This document shows positions 1 through 8,053 of a stretch of DNA of 15,903 nt, in pieces. How positions within the stretch are numbered: position 1 is the stretch's first letter; the number at the start of each line of letters is the position of its first letter. Source of the DNA: an uncultured Lachnospiraceae bacterium (GTDB lineage Bacteria > Bacillota > Clostridia > Lachnospirales > Lachnospiraceae); assembly GCA_910577445.1 (NCBI GenBank), contig CAJTMZ010000003.1, positions 64,228-80,130 of the forward strand, read 5' to 3'. A program made the position numbers and the translations under genes. The notes beneath the pieces were generated by a model that was not told the origin of the DNA, ran no database searches, and was given only the letters and a program-made list of their open reading frames with translations.

Positions 1-2159
1 ATACCGAAAAATCCCTCCGGCGCCTTCCACTCCAGCTCTCCCAGATAATTGGAATAATTGGATTTCACTGCGCCGGTATATATTTCGTCGAACATGGCAT
101 TCCCGCTCTCGTCCAATATTTCCGCCCTTAATTTGGCCCATCCTTCCATAACCGCAGAATCCGTAAAAAGCCATAGGCCGCCCCTGAAAGGTTCGCCTGC
201 CGGAAAGTGCAGCTTAGCGTAATCAAAGGAAGGATAAAAATGGCTGAATGCATTTTTCGCCCAGTAATATGCCATTTTGGGGCTGCCGTAATATTCCAGA
301 AGACTTGTGCAGGATACATTGGGCCACGGCTCGTTCAACTGCCAGATAATGCTTCCGCTGTTTCTGAATTTACGCCTTTGATTCGCTTCCAGAATATAGC
401 GAAGCCCTTCCGCCTGCATCCACTGGCTTAGCGCAATGTATGTATCCAGGTCGCTGCATGGCCCGAACATTTCCTCTTCCCGCTCAAAGGTGCACCACCA
501 CTCCCCATGGAATCTCCAAACGTCATTCTCACTCACAGGTACCGGACGGATACGTTCCTCCTTTGGCAGAAAACGCTTCAAACTGGCCATGGACGACATG
601 CCGTCGCATCCAAATTCGCTGTGGAAGAGACTGTCCGAGGCGGAATAAAATTCATAGTGCCCCGGATTTCCCTGATACTTCCACCACCCGTGTACATCGT
701 GGCTCATATCCCTCATCCGGCTGATGAACTCTCCGGGACCTGAAGCCGAGGTTGGCAGGAATATCCGCCCGCTATCCCCTTCGGCCACAATTTCACAAAG
801 CATTGCAATATTAGAATCCTTCTCGGTAACCGGAACGCGGTTTTCATCCATCAGCTCATTCCCGCCGCTCCAGATTGCCAGACTCGTATGATTTCTTTTC
901 TCCATGACAGCAGAGACGGCGCTCTTTTTCAACAGGTCTAAAAATACGGGATTTTTGGAGGGAATATTGTCAATCCCCGAACTGGACTGAATAAACTCCT
1001 GCCAGACCAGAAGACCCAGACGGTCACAGCACTCATAAAAATACTCCGTCTCAATAAGCCCGCCGCCCCAGACCCGCACCAGATTACAGTTCATCTCCAC
1101 GGCCCGCCGCAGCACATCCTCCGTCTGCTCTTTTGGAATATCGCCGTAAATATGGTCCATGGGCGTAAGGTTTACCCCTTTTACATACATCCTGATTCCG
1201 TTTACAGACAACAGATAGGGCCGCGCGCCGGCCGGAGCGTTTTCGTTTTTAAGGCATACGATTTTTCTTATTCCGCACTTTTTCCTTATCTGCTCCAGCA
1301 GTTCCCCCTCCTGATAAAGAGATACCGTCACATCATAGAGGACGGGTTCCCCCAACCCGTTTGGGTACCACAACAGGGGATTTTCAACCGGCAGGGACAT
1401 TTCCACCTTTCCGTTTCGGATTTCCTGCTCTGTCTGTATTTCTTCTCCGTTTTCCGTGGAAAAAGACGCTTTAACCGTAAAAATACCCGGCTCCGATACT
1501 CTGGCTGTAATCAGGAAGCGGCTGTCTCCCTCTTCATCCCACTCTCCCCGGATGAACAAATCCTCCGTTTCCGCCCTGTCAACACTGGTCAGAGATACGT
1601 CCCGCCAGATACCAAGATTCACCAGACGGGTTCCAAAATCCCACTTATAGCCAAAGCGGCTCTTCTGGGTAAAAGTCTCGCTTGTTTTCCCAATCTGCCC
1701 CGCCTCATCAGGCGCGTGTTTTATAAGAATTTGAAGCGTAACCGGTTCCTCTTCTTTATAAATCTGTGTCAAATCCAGAGAAAAGGGTTCAAACATCCCC
1801 TCATGGCTGCCCAGGAAGCGGTTATTCCAATAGACCATACACGCATAGTCCACGCCGGAAAAATCCAGCCTGATTTTTGTCCCTGTCATCTTTGGAGCCA
1901 AAAAGGACGTCTCGTAGAGCCACCATTTATTTTCTATCCATTCGCATTTGAGGCTGTTCATTCCGTAATAAGGGTGTTCTATGTATCCGGCCCGATATAA
2001 TGCCAGCGCCACTCCGCCGGGAACCTCTGCGGGTATCCAGCCGGTAATCCCCTGAAGATTCTCCCCGGTTTCCATACTTTTTCCCCGCAGGGGAACATAA
2101 GGCGCCGTGCCTTTCAGTCTCCAACTACAGTTGGAAAGATGATACCGCTGCTTTGCCAT
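1..2159 (-). CDS. Glycoside hydrolase family 2, beta-mannosidase-like (C-terminus cut by window edge)
   Basis: One open frame of 719 codons runs from ATG at 2159 leftward out of the window, so the C-terminus is missing. The translation shows the GH2 order: an N-terminal jelly-roll sugar-binding domain (about residues 1-190), an immunoglobulin-like domain (about 190-310), then a TIM barrel that opens near the RVWGGG motif at 362-367. The probable acid/base is Glu435 in WSGGNE, and the probable nucleophile is Glu515 in HSEFG. These signatures and the layout fit exo-beta-mannosidases better than beta-galactosidases or glucuronidases, but substrate is inferred. There is no signal peptide, so it should act in the cytoplasm on imported oligosaccharides. 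The ribosome binding site GAGGA overlaps the stop codon of the upstream hydrolase gene, 11 bp away, so the genes are very probably one transcript with coupled translation. No frameshift was seen; motif positions all fall in one frame. Confidence 0.88.
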   Translation of the reverse strand, partial: MAKQRYHLSNCSWRLKGTAPYVPLRGKSMETGENLQGITGWIPAEVPGGVALALYRAGYIEHPYYGMNSLKCEWIENKWWLYETSFLAPKMTGTKIRLDFSGVDYACMVYWNNRFLGSHEGMFEPFSLDLTQIYKEEEPVTLQILIKHAPDEAGQIGKTSETFTQKSRFGYKWDFGTRLVNLGIWRDVSLTSVDRAETEDLFIRGEWDEEGDSRFLITARVSEPGIFTVKASFSTENGEEIQTEQEIRNGKVEMSLPVENPLLWYPNGLGEPVLYDVTVSLYQEGELLEQIRKKCGIRKIVCLKNENAPAGARPYLLSVNGIRMYVKGVNLTPMDHIYGDIPKEQTEDVLRRAVEMNCNLVRVWGGGLIETEYFYECCDRLGLLVWQEFIQSSSGIDNIPSKNPVFLDLLKKSAVSAVMEKRNHTSLAIWSGGNELMDENRVPVTEKDSNIAMLCEIVAEGDSGRIFLPTSASGPGEFISRMRDMSHDVHGWWKYQGNPGHYEFYSASDSLFHSEFGCDGMSSMASLKRFLPKEERIRPVPVSENDVWRFHGEWWCTFEREEEMFGPCSDLDTYIALSQWMQAEGLRYILEANQRRKFRNSGSIIWQLNEPWPNVSCTSLLEYYGSPKMAYYWAKNAFSHFYPSFDYAKLHFPAGEPFRGGLWLFTDSAVMEGWAKLRAEILDESGNAMFDEIYTGAVKSNYSNYLGELEWKAPEGFFG

Positions 2160-2170
2160 CTGCTTTTTCC

Positions 2171-3334
2171 TCATCTTCGCCGCATTGTATGAACAAGCGG
2201 GCTTTTTTCCAACGATTCGGGCAGGGCGGCTTTGTGAATTTTGTCGGTCAGCCTTCTGTGCCATGCCGCGTCCCGCCACATCCCCGCAAACTGAGGCGAC
2301 GCAAAATTGCTGGTTGCCATCACCGCCCACTGTCCGCACGCTGCCGCCGTCTCAACGCCAAGCACATTGAGCTCCTTTAGCCATTCCCAGTAAAGTAACG
2401 GATAATCCTTATAATCCACAATCCCCCAGCATTCCGTGGTCGCAAGCGGAAGCCCCGCAGCCCTGCCCGCCTCCGCCAGTTGACGGATTCCCCGGACAAG
2501 AAGGGATTTCCAGTAATCCCGGCGTTTTTGGTATACATCGAAGGCTCTGTCAGACATCAGATGGTAATAGCTTTCCGAAAAGCGCGGATTCTGCGCCTTT
2601 CCCACTTCTTCCTCATATTCTCCATCGTTTAGTCTTGCCATCCAGATATGGTGTTCTGCCAGGTCAAAAAACGAAAGGTCCCTGTCATGGTAATGGGAAA
2701 CATCCCCGCCGTCAAAAGAAAAGCAAAACGGTACAGCGGGAAATTCCCGGCGCAGAATTTCAATTGCACATCGCATATATTCCATAGAACGCTCTGTATG
2801 CCATGCCGACCAGGTCATCCAGAGCGGTTCGTTTTTGAAATAAGGGGCCCAGAAGTCCCCCGGCCATTCGTTGCACAAATCCACATATAAAACCGTATCC
2901 AGCAGCCCTTCTCTGTCAAGCCACCGCAGTACCGCGCACCAGTTTTCCGCCATCTTTTCCGGGGAGGTTATCCGCATCCGTACCTGCTCCTCGTCTTCCC
3001 TGTACCAGCTAGAAAGCGCCACCTTGATTTTCCGTTTCCGGCATTCCAGAAGAAACTCTGAAAACGCCGGAAGCAGACGTATCCTGTTCTTATATGGGCT
3101 TCCCCAGTCATGGGCGGACCAGACAGGTAAAAGCACCCACTCTTTTTCCGCTCCGGCCGCAAACAAATGCGGAAACGCGTCTATTCTGACCGCATCGTAC
3201 CCTCTCTCTTCCAGTTCGCTAAGAGCCTTCCCCGGCTCTTCAAATCCGGCCCCCGGCCATCGCCTCTCAATCCAGGAAAAATCCCACATCGCAATTGCCA
3301 GAGGCCCGCTTTTTTCAGTTTGCAAATTCTGCAT
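2171..3334 (-). CDS. Cellulase-like glycoside hydrolase (clan GH-A TIM barrel)
   Basis: A 387-residue protein, the right size for a single TIM barrel. Two motifs fit the clan GH-A retaining mechanism: DLCNEWPG with Glu156 as likely acid/base (end of strand 4) and ATTECWG with Glu301 as likely nucleophile (end of strand 7). It resembles proteins annotated as 'cellulase-like family', for which I know no proven substrate. No signal peptide is visible, so it is probably cytoplasmic and trims sugars brought in by the neighbouring binding protein. Start choice: an in-frame GTG lies at 3346, but the ATG at 3334 has GAGGA five bases upstream (3340-3344) and is preferred. With that start the gene overlaps the end of the binding-protein gene by 20 bp, which suggests translational coupling. 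The GH2 gene follows after 11 bp. The glycosidase role is firm; the sugar is unknown. Confidence 0.8.
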   Translation of the reverse strand: MQNLQTEKSGPLAIAMWDFSWIERRWPGAGFEEPGKALSELEERGYDAVRIDAFPHLFAAGAEKEWVLLPVWSAHDWGSPYKNRIRLLPAFSEFLLECRKRKIKVALSSWYREDEEQVRMRITSPEKMAENWCAVLRWLDREGLLDTVLYVDLCNEWPGDFWAPYFKNEPLWMTWSAWHTERSMEYMRCAIEILRREFPAVPFCFSFDGGDVSHYHDRDLSFFDLAEHHIWMARLNDGEYEEEVGKAQNPRFSESYYHLMSDRAFDVYQKRRDYWKSLLVRGIRQLAEAGRAAGLPLATTECWGIVDYKDYPLLYWEWLKELNVLGVETAAACGQWAVMATSNFASPQFAGMWRDAAWHRRLTDKIHKAALPESLEKSPLVHTMRRR

Positions 3335-4955
3335 TGATTTCCTCACAGGCTTTTGCCGCCTGCGCCTCGTTCTCCTGAATGAATTTATCCCACATGCCCT
3401 GCGGGTCGTCCGAAATTACCGCCTGGATAAAATTATCCTTTGTCCCTCCCAGTATGGATGCAAACGCGTCTTTTTCCGTGGAAGAAAAGTAGTTCACATC
3501 GTAATTATTAGGGGTATAAAAGGGAGCGGAGGCCCAGCTTTCCATATTTTTCTTAAAAAGCTCTTCTATGATATACTGGCTTGTGGACGGATTACCTTCC
3601 AGGAAAAGGTCCATTCCTTCCAGAATGAAAAGCTTCTGGAACGGTTTCTGGTTGGTAATGTAATCCTTGCTTCCGCCGGACGCAGCATCCTCCGCCATAT
3701 AATTCAGCGTAATCGTGCCGTCTTCGCCCTTTGTCCAATCCTCGTTCGGAACGCCATAGGCATATTTTTCAATCTGTTCTTGTTCAAGAAGCCAGTTGCC
3801 CACGGCGAGCCATCTGTCCATCACCTCATCGCGGCAATTATGGCTGAAAGCAAAAGCGCCCCACCATTCGTCCATCTGGCTTACATGATATTTCCCGTCA
3901 TCCATTCTGACTGTAAACAGCCCCAGGTCTTCTTCCGTAAATCCTTCAATGTTGGCGCACAACTGCTTTGCCGTATCCTGAAGCACGGAAGGCCCCAGAT
4001 TTCCGTAATATACAGCGCTTCTTCCGGCCAGGAAACGCTCTCTGCCCGCATTGTTGGCGTCCGTGTAGCTGTCTGCCGCCAACAGGCCCTTATCATACAT
4101 ATCCTTGATTTCCAGAATCGCGTCCATCGATGACGCATCCGGCGCTCCCCATACATATTTGCCGTCTTCCAGCTTATACCCGGATATTTCGGGATTCCAC
4201 TTTTTAGCCAGTCCGCACCAACTGTTTCCTCCATGCTCCAGGTCAAAGGGAATCAGCTTATCCCCCAACTGTCCCGGGTCTTTTTCCTTGACCAATTCCA
4301 GATATTCTATAAATTCATCCCATGTCAAATCCTGCACGGGGGCGTAATTAAGTCCCATCTGCCCGGCCCAGTCCCGCCTGTAGGCAAACATATAGGATTC
4401 ATATTCATTAAAGGGATTGTTGTTCTTTATTTTGGGAAAAGCATAAAGCGCTCCGTCTACAAGCACTTTATCAAAAATGCTGTACTTTTCCGTCAGTTCT
4501 TTCAGGTTCGGATAGGCGGACATATCAGAGGGAAACGCTTTAAACACCCCTTCTCTGGCCCATTCCACATACTCCGAATAAGAAAGGTTGTACCAGGCAA
4601 TTACCTCCGGAAAGCTGTCGGTAGCCGCCAGCGTCCGGGTCACGTCGTCCCAGTTGTCCCAGGCCACAAGCTGAATGCTGAAGTCAAAGTTGAATTTTTC
4701 ACAGGCTTCCTTTACCAGCGGATAATTCATCATATCCTCCGACCCGTCGATGGTAAAAATTTCAAAGGTCAGGTGTTCCGCATAGGGATTATCTTCCTCG
4801 CCCTCTGTCTTTGTCTGTTCTCCGGTACCGGCTTCTTCCTTTTTGGGGGCGTCGCTTTTGGTATCCTGGGGTGTATTATTCTTCCCGCCGCATCCGGCAA
4901 GCATCGCCGTCATAAGTCCTAATATCAGTATCAGGCTGACTGTCTTTTTAAGCAT
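3315..4955 (-). CDS. Extracellular carbohydrate-binding lipoprotein (ABC transporter solute-binding protein)
   Basis: A 546-residue protein with a lipoprotein signal peptide: two lysines, a hydrophobic stretch, then lipobox LAGC with Cys22 as the lipidated residue. A short Gln/Asp/Lys/Glu-rich linker follows, then a large body typical of family 1 (LplA/YtcQ-like) sugar-binding proteins, rich in Trp and Tyr that usually stack on sugar rings. It should be anchored outside the membrane and hand oligosaccharides to an ABC permease. Start at 4955 is well supported by AGGAGG eight bases upstream. It is the first gene of the leftward glycosidase operon and is divergent from the YesN/YesM pair, which probably controls it. 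Permeases usually sit right next to such proteins; here two glycosidases follow instead, so the permeases must be further left or elsewhere. The sugar bound cannot be read from the sequence. Confidence 0.92.
   Translation of the reverse strand: MLKKTVSLILILGLMTAMLAGCGGKNNTPQDTKSDAPKKEEAGTGEQTKTEGEEDNPYAEHLTFEIFTIDGSEDMMNYPLVKEACEKFNFDFSIQLVAWDNWDDVTRTLAATDSFPEVIAWYNLSYSEYVEWAREGVFKAFPSDMSAYPNLKELTEKYSIFDKVLVDGALYAFPKIKNNNPFNEYESYMFAYRRDWAGQMGLNYAPVQDLTWDEFIEYLELVKEKDPGQLGDKLIPFDLEHGGNSWCGLAKKWNPEISGYKLEDGKYVWGAPDASSMDAILEIKDMYDKGLLAADSYTDANNAGRERFLAGRSAVYYGNLGPSVLQDTAKQLCANIEGFTEEDLGLFTVRMDDGKYHVSQMDEWWGAFAFSHNCRDEVMDRWLAVGNWLLEQEQIEKYAYGVPNEDWTKGEDGTITLNYMAEDAASGGSKDYITNQKPFQKLFILEGMDLFLEGNPSTSQYIIEELFKKNMESWASAPFYTPNNYDVNYFSSTEKDAFASILGGTKDNFIQAVISDDPQGMWDKFIQENEAQAAKACEEINAEFAN
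3340..3344 (-). promoter_or_regulatory. Ribosome binding site that decides the start of the cellulase-like gene
   Basis: GAGGA on the minus strand sits five bases before the ATG at 3334 and lies inside the last codons of the solute-binding-protein gene. It argues for the ATG rather than the upstream GTG (3346), which it overlaps. Confidence 0.6.
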
Positions 4956-5019
4956 ATTCTTTCCTCCTCGTAGGTCAAATAAACGGGTTACAATCTGTTT
5001 TCCATGGATTACAGCAAAC

Positions 5020-5048
5020 TTGATTTTTGAATGATATTATGCTAACAT
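5020..5048 (+). promoter_or_regulatory. Candidate promoter for the YesN/YesM two-component operon
   Basis: TTGATT (5020-5025), 17-bp spacer, then TAACAT (5043-5048) preceded by TGC, an extended -10. Transcription would start near 5055, about 90 bases before the regulator start codon. The TAACAT box lies in the near-palindrome ATGCTAACAT shared with the leftward promoter. Confidence 0.42.
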
Positions 5049-5067
5049 CTACCACAAAAGATTACAA
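5039..5067 (-). promoter_or_regulatory. Candidate promoter for the binding-protein / glycosidase operon
   Basis: On the minus strand, a -35-like TTGTAA (5062-5067), a 17-bp spacer and a -10-like TAGCAT (5039-5044) preceded by TGT, an extended -10. Start of transcription would be near 5032, giving a leader of roughly 77 bases. The match is by eye only. The -10 overlaps that of the opposite promoter. Confidence 0.4.
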
Positions 5068-5145
5068 TACAGCGGTTTCGGATACGGATGTCTCATTTTT
5101 TCGGATATTCTGCAGACGCTGTTATGATGGTGCAAGGGAGTTTTT

Positions 5146-6294
5146 ATGTTTCGCGTTTTACTGGCTGATGATGAAAAAATGGTGCTTCTTTCCACAGAAA
5201 AGACCTTCCCCTTTTCCGAATACGGGATGACGGTTGCCGCAAGAGTCTTTGACTCTTTTGAGGCGCTGCGTCTTTTGGAGGAATCCGCATTTGACGCTGC
5301 GCTTATCGATATCCGCATGCCCGGCTTAACCGGTATCGACATTATTTCGGAATGCCGCCGCCGGAACATCGACACGGAATTTATTGTGGTAAGCGGTTAT
5401 TCCGATTTCGACTATATGAAACAGGCTATCCGGCTTGGCGCATTCGACTATTGTCTGAAGCCTCTCCAGCGCAAGGAAGCGGACGAGCTTTCCCGCCGGC
5501 TCCTTGCGCTCCTCTTGCGCAAACGAACGGCCCAGGATTCCGCCCGTCTTGCAAAGATACTTTCCCGTAAAGATATCCTTCCCGACATGGTTCGTCTTGG
5601 CTTTCCCTCCACTTTGCAGGAACTTGCAGTGCTTTATATATCCCTTCCCTCTGTCCGTGAAATCCTTTCGCTTTTTAAAGAGAGAGAAACAACGCCTTCC
5701 CTTTTTCTCCACTCGTATTTCTTTTTATTATCCGAAACAAGCGTTCTTCTTCTCGCCTCCGTACCGGACAAAAATGCCGAGCCTTTGTTAAATGCCGTTC
5801 TCTCGCTTACGGGAAGCCGCATTGCCTACGGCACTGCGGACCTCTCCGCCGGACAGCCCGGCAGGCTTGTGGCGCATCTTGCCACGGACTTACTCCTTAC
5901 AACGAAAGAGCAGCCCCTTATCCGTACCAGCCTGCATGATGAAAACGATGCTTTCCGTCTGCTTTTGGAGGAGGTGCGTCTCCATTACGACCAGGAGCTT
6001 TCCTTACAGTCTCTTGCCCGAAAGTATAATTTCAATTACTCCTATTGCAGCGAGCTTTTTAAATCCGAAACGGGATACAATTTTTCAAAATACATAACCC
6101 GTCTGCGGATGAATGCGGCCGCGGGACAGCTTTTGGAAACCGCAGATTCCACCACGGATATCAGCTTCCGGGTGGGATACCGCAATTACCACCACTTTAT
6201 AAAGGTATTTAAAGATTATTTCGGGACGACACCTTCCGAATACCGGCAGCAGAAAGGCGATATCCATGAACCTGAGAAAACTGACGTCAATTAA
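5146..6294 (+). CDS. YesN-type response regulator (receiver + AraC DNA-binding domain)
   Basis: A 382-residue cytoplasmic transcription factor. Residues 1-120 are a receiver domain: acidic pair Asp8/Asp9, phospho-acceptor Asp55 in DIRMPG, Ser83 and Lys105 in the LKP motif, so it looks active. A middle linker region (about 120-265) of unclear fold follows, typical of the YesN group. The last ~100 residues (about 270-370) are an AraC-type double helix-turn-helix, ending with the family signature VGYRNYHHFIKVFKDYFG and PSEYR. AAGGGAG five bases before ATG supports the start. The gene overlaps the histidine kinase gene by 29 bp, so the two are co-translated partners. It stands head-to-head with the binding-protein operon. 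In known YesMN systems such a regulator activates the adjacent sugar-uptake genes; that role here is inferred from position. Confidence 0.93.
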   Translation: MFRVLLADDEKMVLLSTEKTFPFSEYGMTVAARVFDSFEALRLLEESAFDAALIDIRMPGLTGIDIISECRRRNIDTEFIVVSGYSDFDYMKQAIRLGAFDYCLKPLQRKEADELSRRLLALLLRKRTAQDSARLAKILSRKDILPDMVRLGFPSTLQELAVLYISLPSVREILSLFKERETTPSLFLHSYFFLLSETSVLLLASVPDKNAEPLLNAVLSLTGSRIAYGTADLSAGQPGRLVAHLATDLLLTTKEQPLIRTSLHDENDAFRLLLEEVRLHYDQELSLQSLARKYNFNYSYCSELFKSETGYNFSKYITRLRMNAAAGQLLETADSTTDISFRVGYRNYHHFIKVFKDYFGTTPSEYRQQKGDIHEPEKTDVN

Positions 6295-8053
6295 AGGACA
6301 GCTTATCTTTTTGATTTTTTCTTTTACTCTGGTTTATCTTGTCATTACCTGGGTTTATTATTCATTTGTCTTTCATCTGATTCAGAAAAAAGAAGCTGTT
6401 TATGTGCAGAATCTTCTCTTTCAGGTTGTAGAAAATATTCAGACCTCTTCTGAGGATATGATTCGCTATGCAAGAATGGCCTCCAACGATATGAACACAC
6501 AGAACTATCTTACCTCCGACCATCCCCTGGAAAGTCTGGAAAGCGCCAACGATATCTTCCGTTCTTTTTTCACCATGACCCAGGATTCCCAGGGAATCCT
6601 GATTGCGCTTATGGATAACAGCGGGAAAAAGCATCTTGTTCCGAAACCCATCCTCTCCGTCTTAAACTGTCTGGAAGAAGAATACGGAGTGTACCATCTG
6701 GCAAACGACGGCTCCGGCTTTACGGGGGCTATCCACAATATGTATGATAATCTGGATTACTACGCCTACTATCAGCCTATTCTCGACACCCGCGCCCCGG
6801 CTAAACCCAATAACCAAATCGGGATTTGCGTGGTTGTCAGCACCCTCACGCGTCTGGAAAAATGTCTCAATCAGGTAGAAACCTCCCCCAACTCCATTTT
6901 TATCATTATGAATCAGGAGCAGGACATTATTGTCAGCAATATGACGGACGAGGAAGCCGGCTCTCAGATTTTCACACAGACCATTCAGACGGAAAATGTG
7001 GCAAGCAACACCATTCAGAAGATTAACGGCGAAGAGCACATGGTCCTTTTTCAGGAAGTCCCAAACACAGGCTGGAAAGTGGTCGGCATTATTCCCATAA
7101 ACGAAATTGATTCCGACCTCGACCCTTTTCTGAAGTTCGGAACCATGATTCTTTTTCTTCTTCTGGTTATACTTGTTCTGTGGGGAATCTATATTTTCAG
7201 GTCTATCATCCGTCCTGTCATGCAGATTACGGATTTCGTACAGGGCGACGCCTACACCGCCCTGCATAAAAGGCTGGAGATTAAAAATAACAATGAAATC
7301 GGTATATTGGCCCAGCGAATCAATCTGATGCTGGACAAAATATCCGCCATGACAAGAACCATTTTTCAGAATCAGTCCAACATGTATGAGCTGGACCTTG
7401 CAAAAAAGAAAGCGGAATTATCCGCTCTTCAGAGCCAGATTAATCCGCATTTTCTCTATAACACGCTTGACTGTATAAAGGGATATGGATATCTTTCCGA
7501 CAGCAGCGAAATCGTCAGAATCGTTGAATCCCTCTCCCAGATGATGCGATATTGTATAAAGGGGCCGGACGTAGTCTGCCTTCGGGATGAAATTCATATC
7601 ATTGAATGTTATCTGGATATTATTTCCATCCGTTTTGAGAACAGATTTTGCTTTTCCATCCATATCGCCGAGGAATCACTGTCCATACGCCTTCCCCGCT
7701 TCGTCCTCCAGCCTCTTGTGGAAAACGCCGTATATCACGGGCTGGAACCCAAATACGGGGAAGGAACCTTAAAAATTTACAGCCAAACGCCCTCCGGCGG
7801 CGACGTCTTTCTCTGCATTGAAGATAATGGCGTCGGTATACCGGAGGAACAACTGAAAATACTGGAAGAAAAAATCTGCCAGTCCGATTCCGACAGGCTT
7901 TTTCATCTTACCCCGGATAACGGCCTCGCCCTCCTTAACACGCACCAGCGTTTACAGCAGTTCTTCGGACAGGGATACGGGCTGCATATAGAAAGCGCCC
8001 CCGGTAAGGGAACCTGTATCAGGATTCGTCTACGGGCCGAGCCCCTCCCCTGA
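6266..8053 (+). CDS. YesM-type sensor histidine kinase
   Basis: A 595-residue membrane kinase. A first membrane helix lies at about residues 11-36, then a ~250-residue extracellular sensor region of double-Cache type size, then a second helix at about 290-316. A HAMP linker follows, and then a His_kinase (LytS/YesM) domain with His395 in the NPHFLYN motif. The ATPase domain shows Asn487 (PLVENAVYHG) and Asp520 (EDNGVGIP), so catalysis should be intact. It would phosphorylate Asp55 of the YesN-type regulator whose gene overlaps its own by 29 bp. The start at 6266 is preceded by AAAGG with an eight-base gap. Its ligand is unknown; the neighbouring genes suggest a sugar or the loaded binding protein. 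The 3' end overlaps the convergent anti-sigma-like gene by 24 bp. Confidence 0.93.
   Translation: MNLRKLTSIKGQLIFLIFSFTLVYLVITWVYYSFVFHLIQKKEAVYVQNLLFQVVENIQTSSEDMIRYARMASNDMNTQNYLTSDHPLESLESANDIFRSFFTMTQDSQGILIALMDNSGKKHLVPKPILSVLNCLEEEYGVYHLANDGSGFTGAIHNMYDNLDYYAYYQPILDTRAPAKPNNQIGICVVVSTLTRLEKCLNQVETSPNSIFIIMNQEQDIIVSNMTDEEAGSQIFTQTIQTENVASNTIQKINGEEHMVLFQEVPNTGWKVVGIIPINEIDSDLDPFLKFGTMILFLLLVILVLWGIYIFRSIIRPVMQITDFVQGDAYTALHKRLEIKNNNEIGILAQRINLMLDKISAMTRTIFQNQSNMYELDLAKKKAELSALQSQINPHFLYNTLDCIKGYGYLSDSSEIVRIVESLSQMMRYCIKGPDVVCLRDEIHIIECYLDIISIRFENRFCFSIHIAEESLSIRLPRFVLQPLVENAVYHGLEPKYGEGTLKIYSQTPSGGDVFLCIEDNGVGIPEEQLKILEEKICQSDSDRLFHLTPDNGLALLNTHQRLQQFFGQGYGLHIESAPGKGTCIRIRLRAEPLP

Noticed and set aside
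1152..2000. Plus-strand open frame of 282 codons
   Set aside because: Lies fully inside the GH2 gene on the other strand, whose domain motifs are clear. No family likeness.
2871..4133. Long plus-strand open frame (420 codons) opposite the binding-protein and hydrolase genes
   Set aside because: It has no ribosome binding site or recognisable domain, is rich in Ser, Phe, Arg and His, and spans two well-supported minus-strand genes. It arises because those genes rarely use codons that give stops on the other strand.
4233..4922. Plus-strand open frame of 229 codons
   Set aside because: Shadow of the solute-binding-protein gene; repetitive basic/hydrophobic composition and no ribosome binding site.
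6662..7267. Minus-strand open frame of 201 codons
   Set aside because: Shadow of the YesM-type kinase gene; no domain seen.
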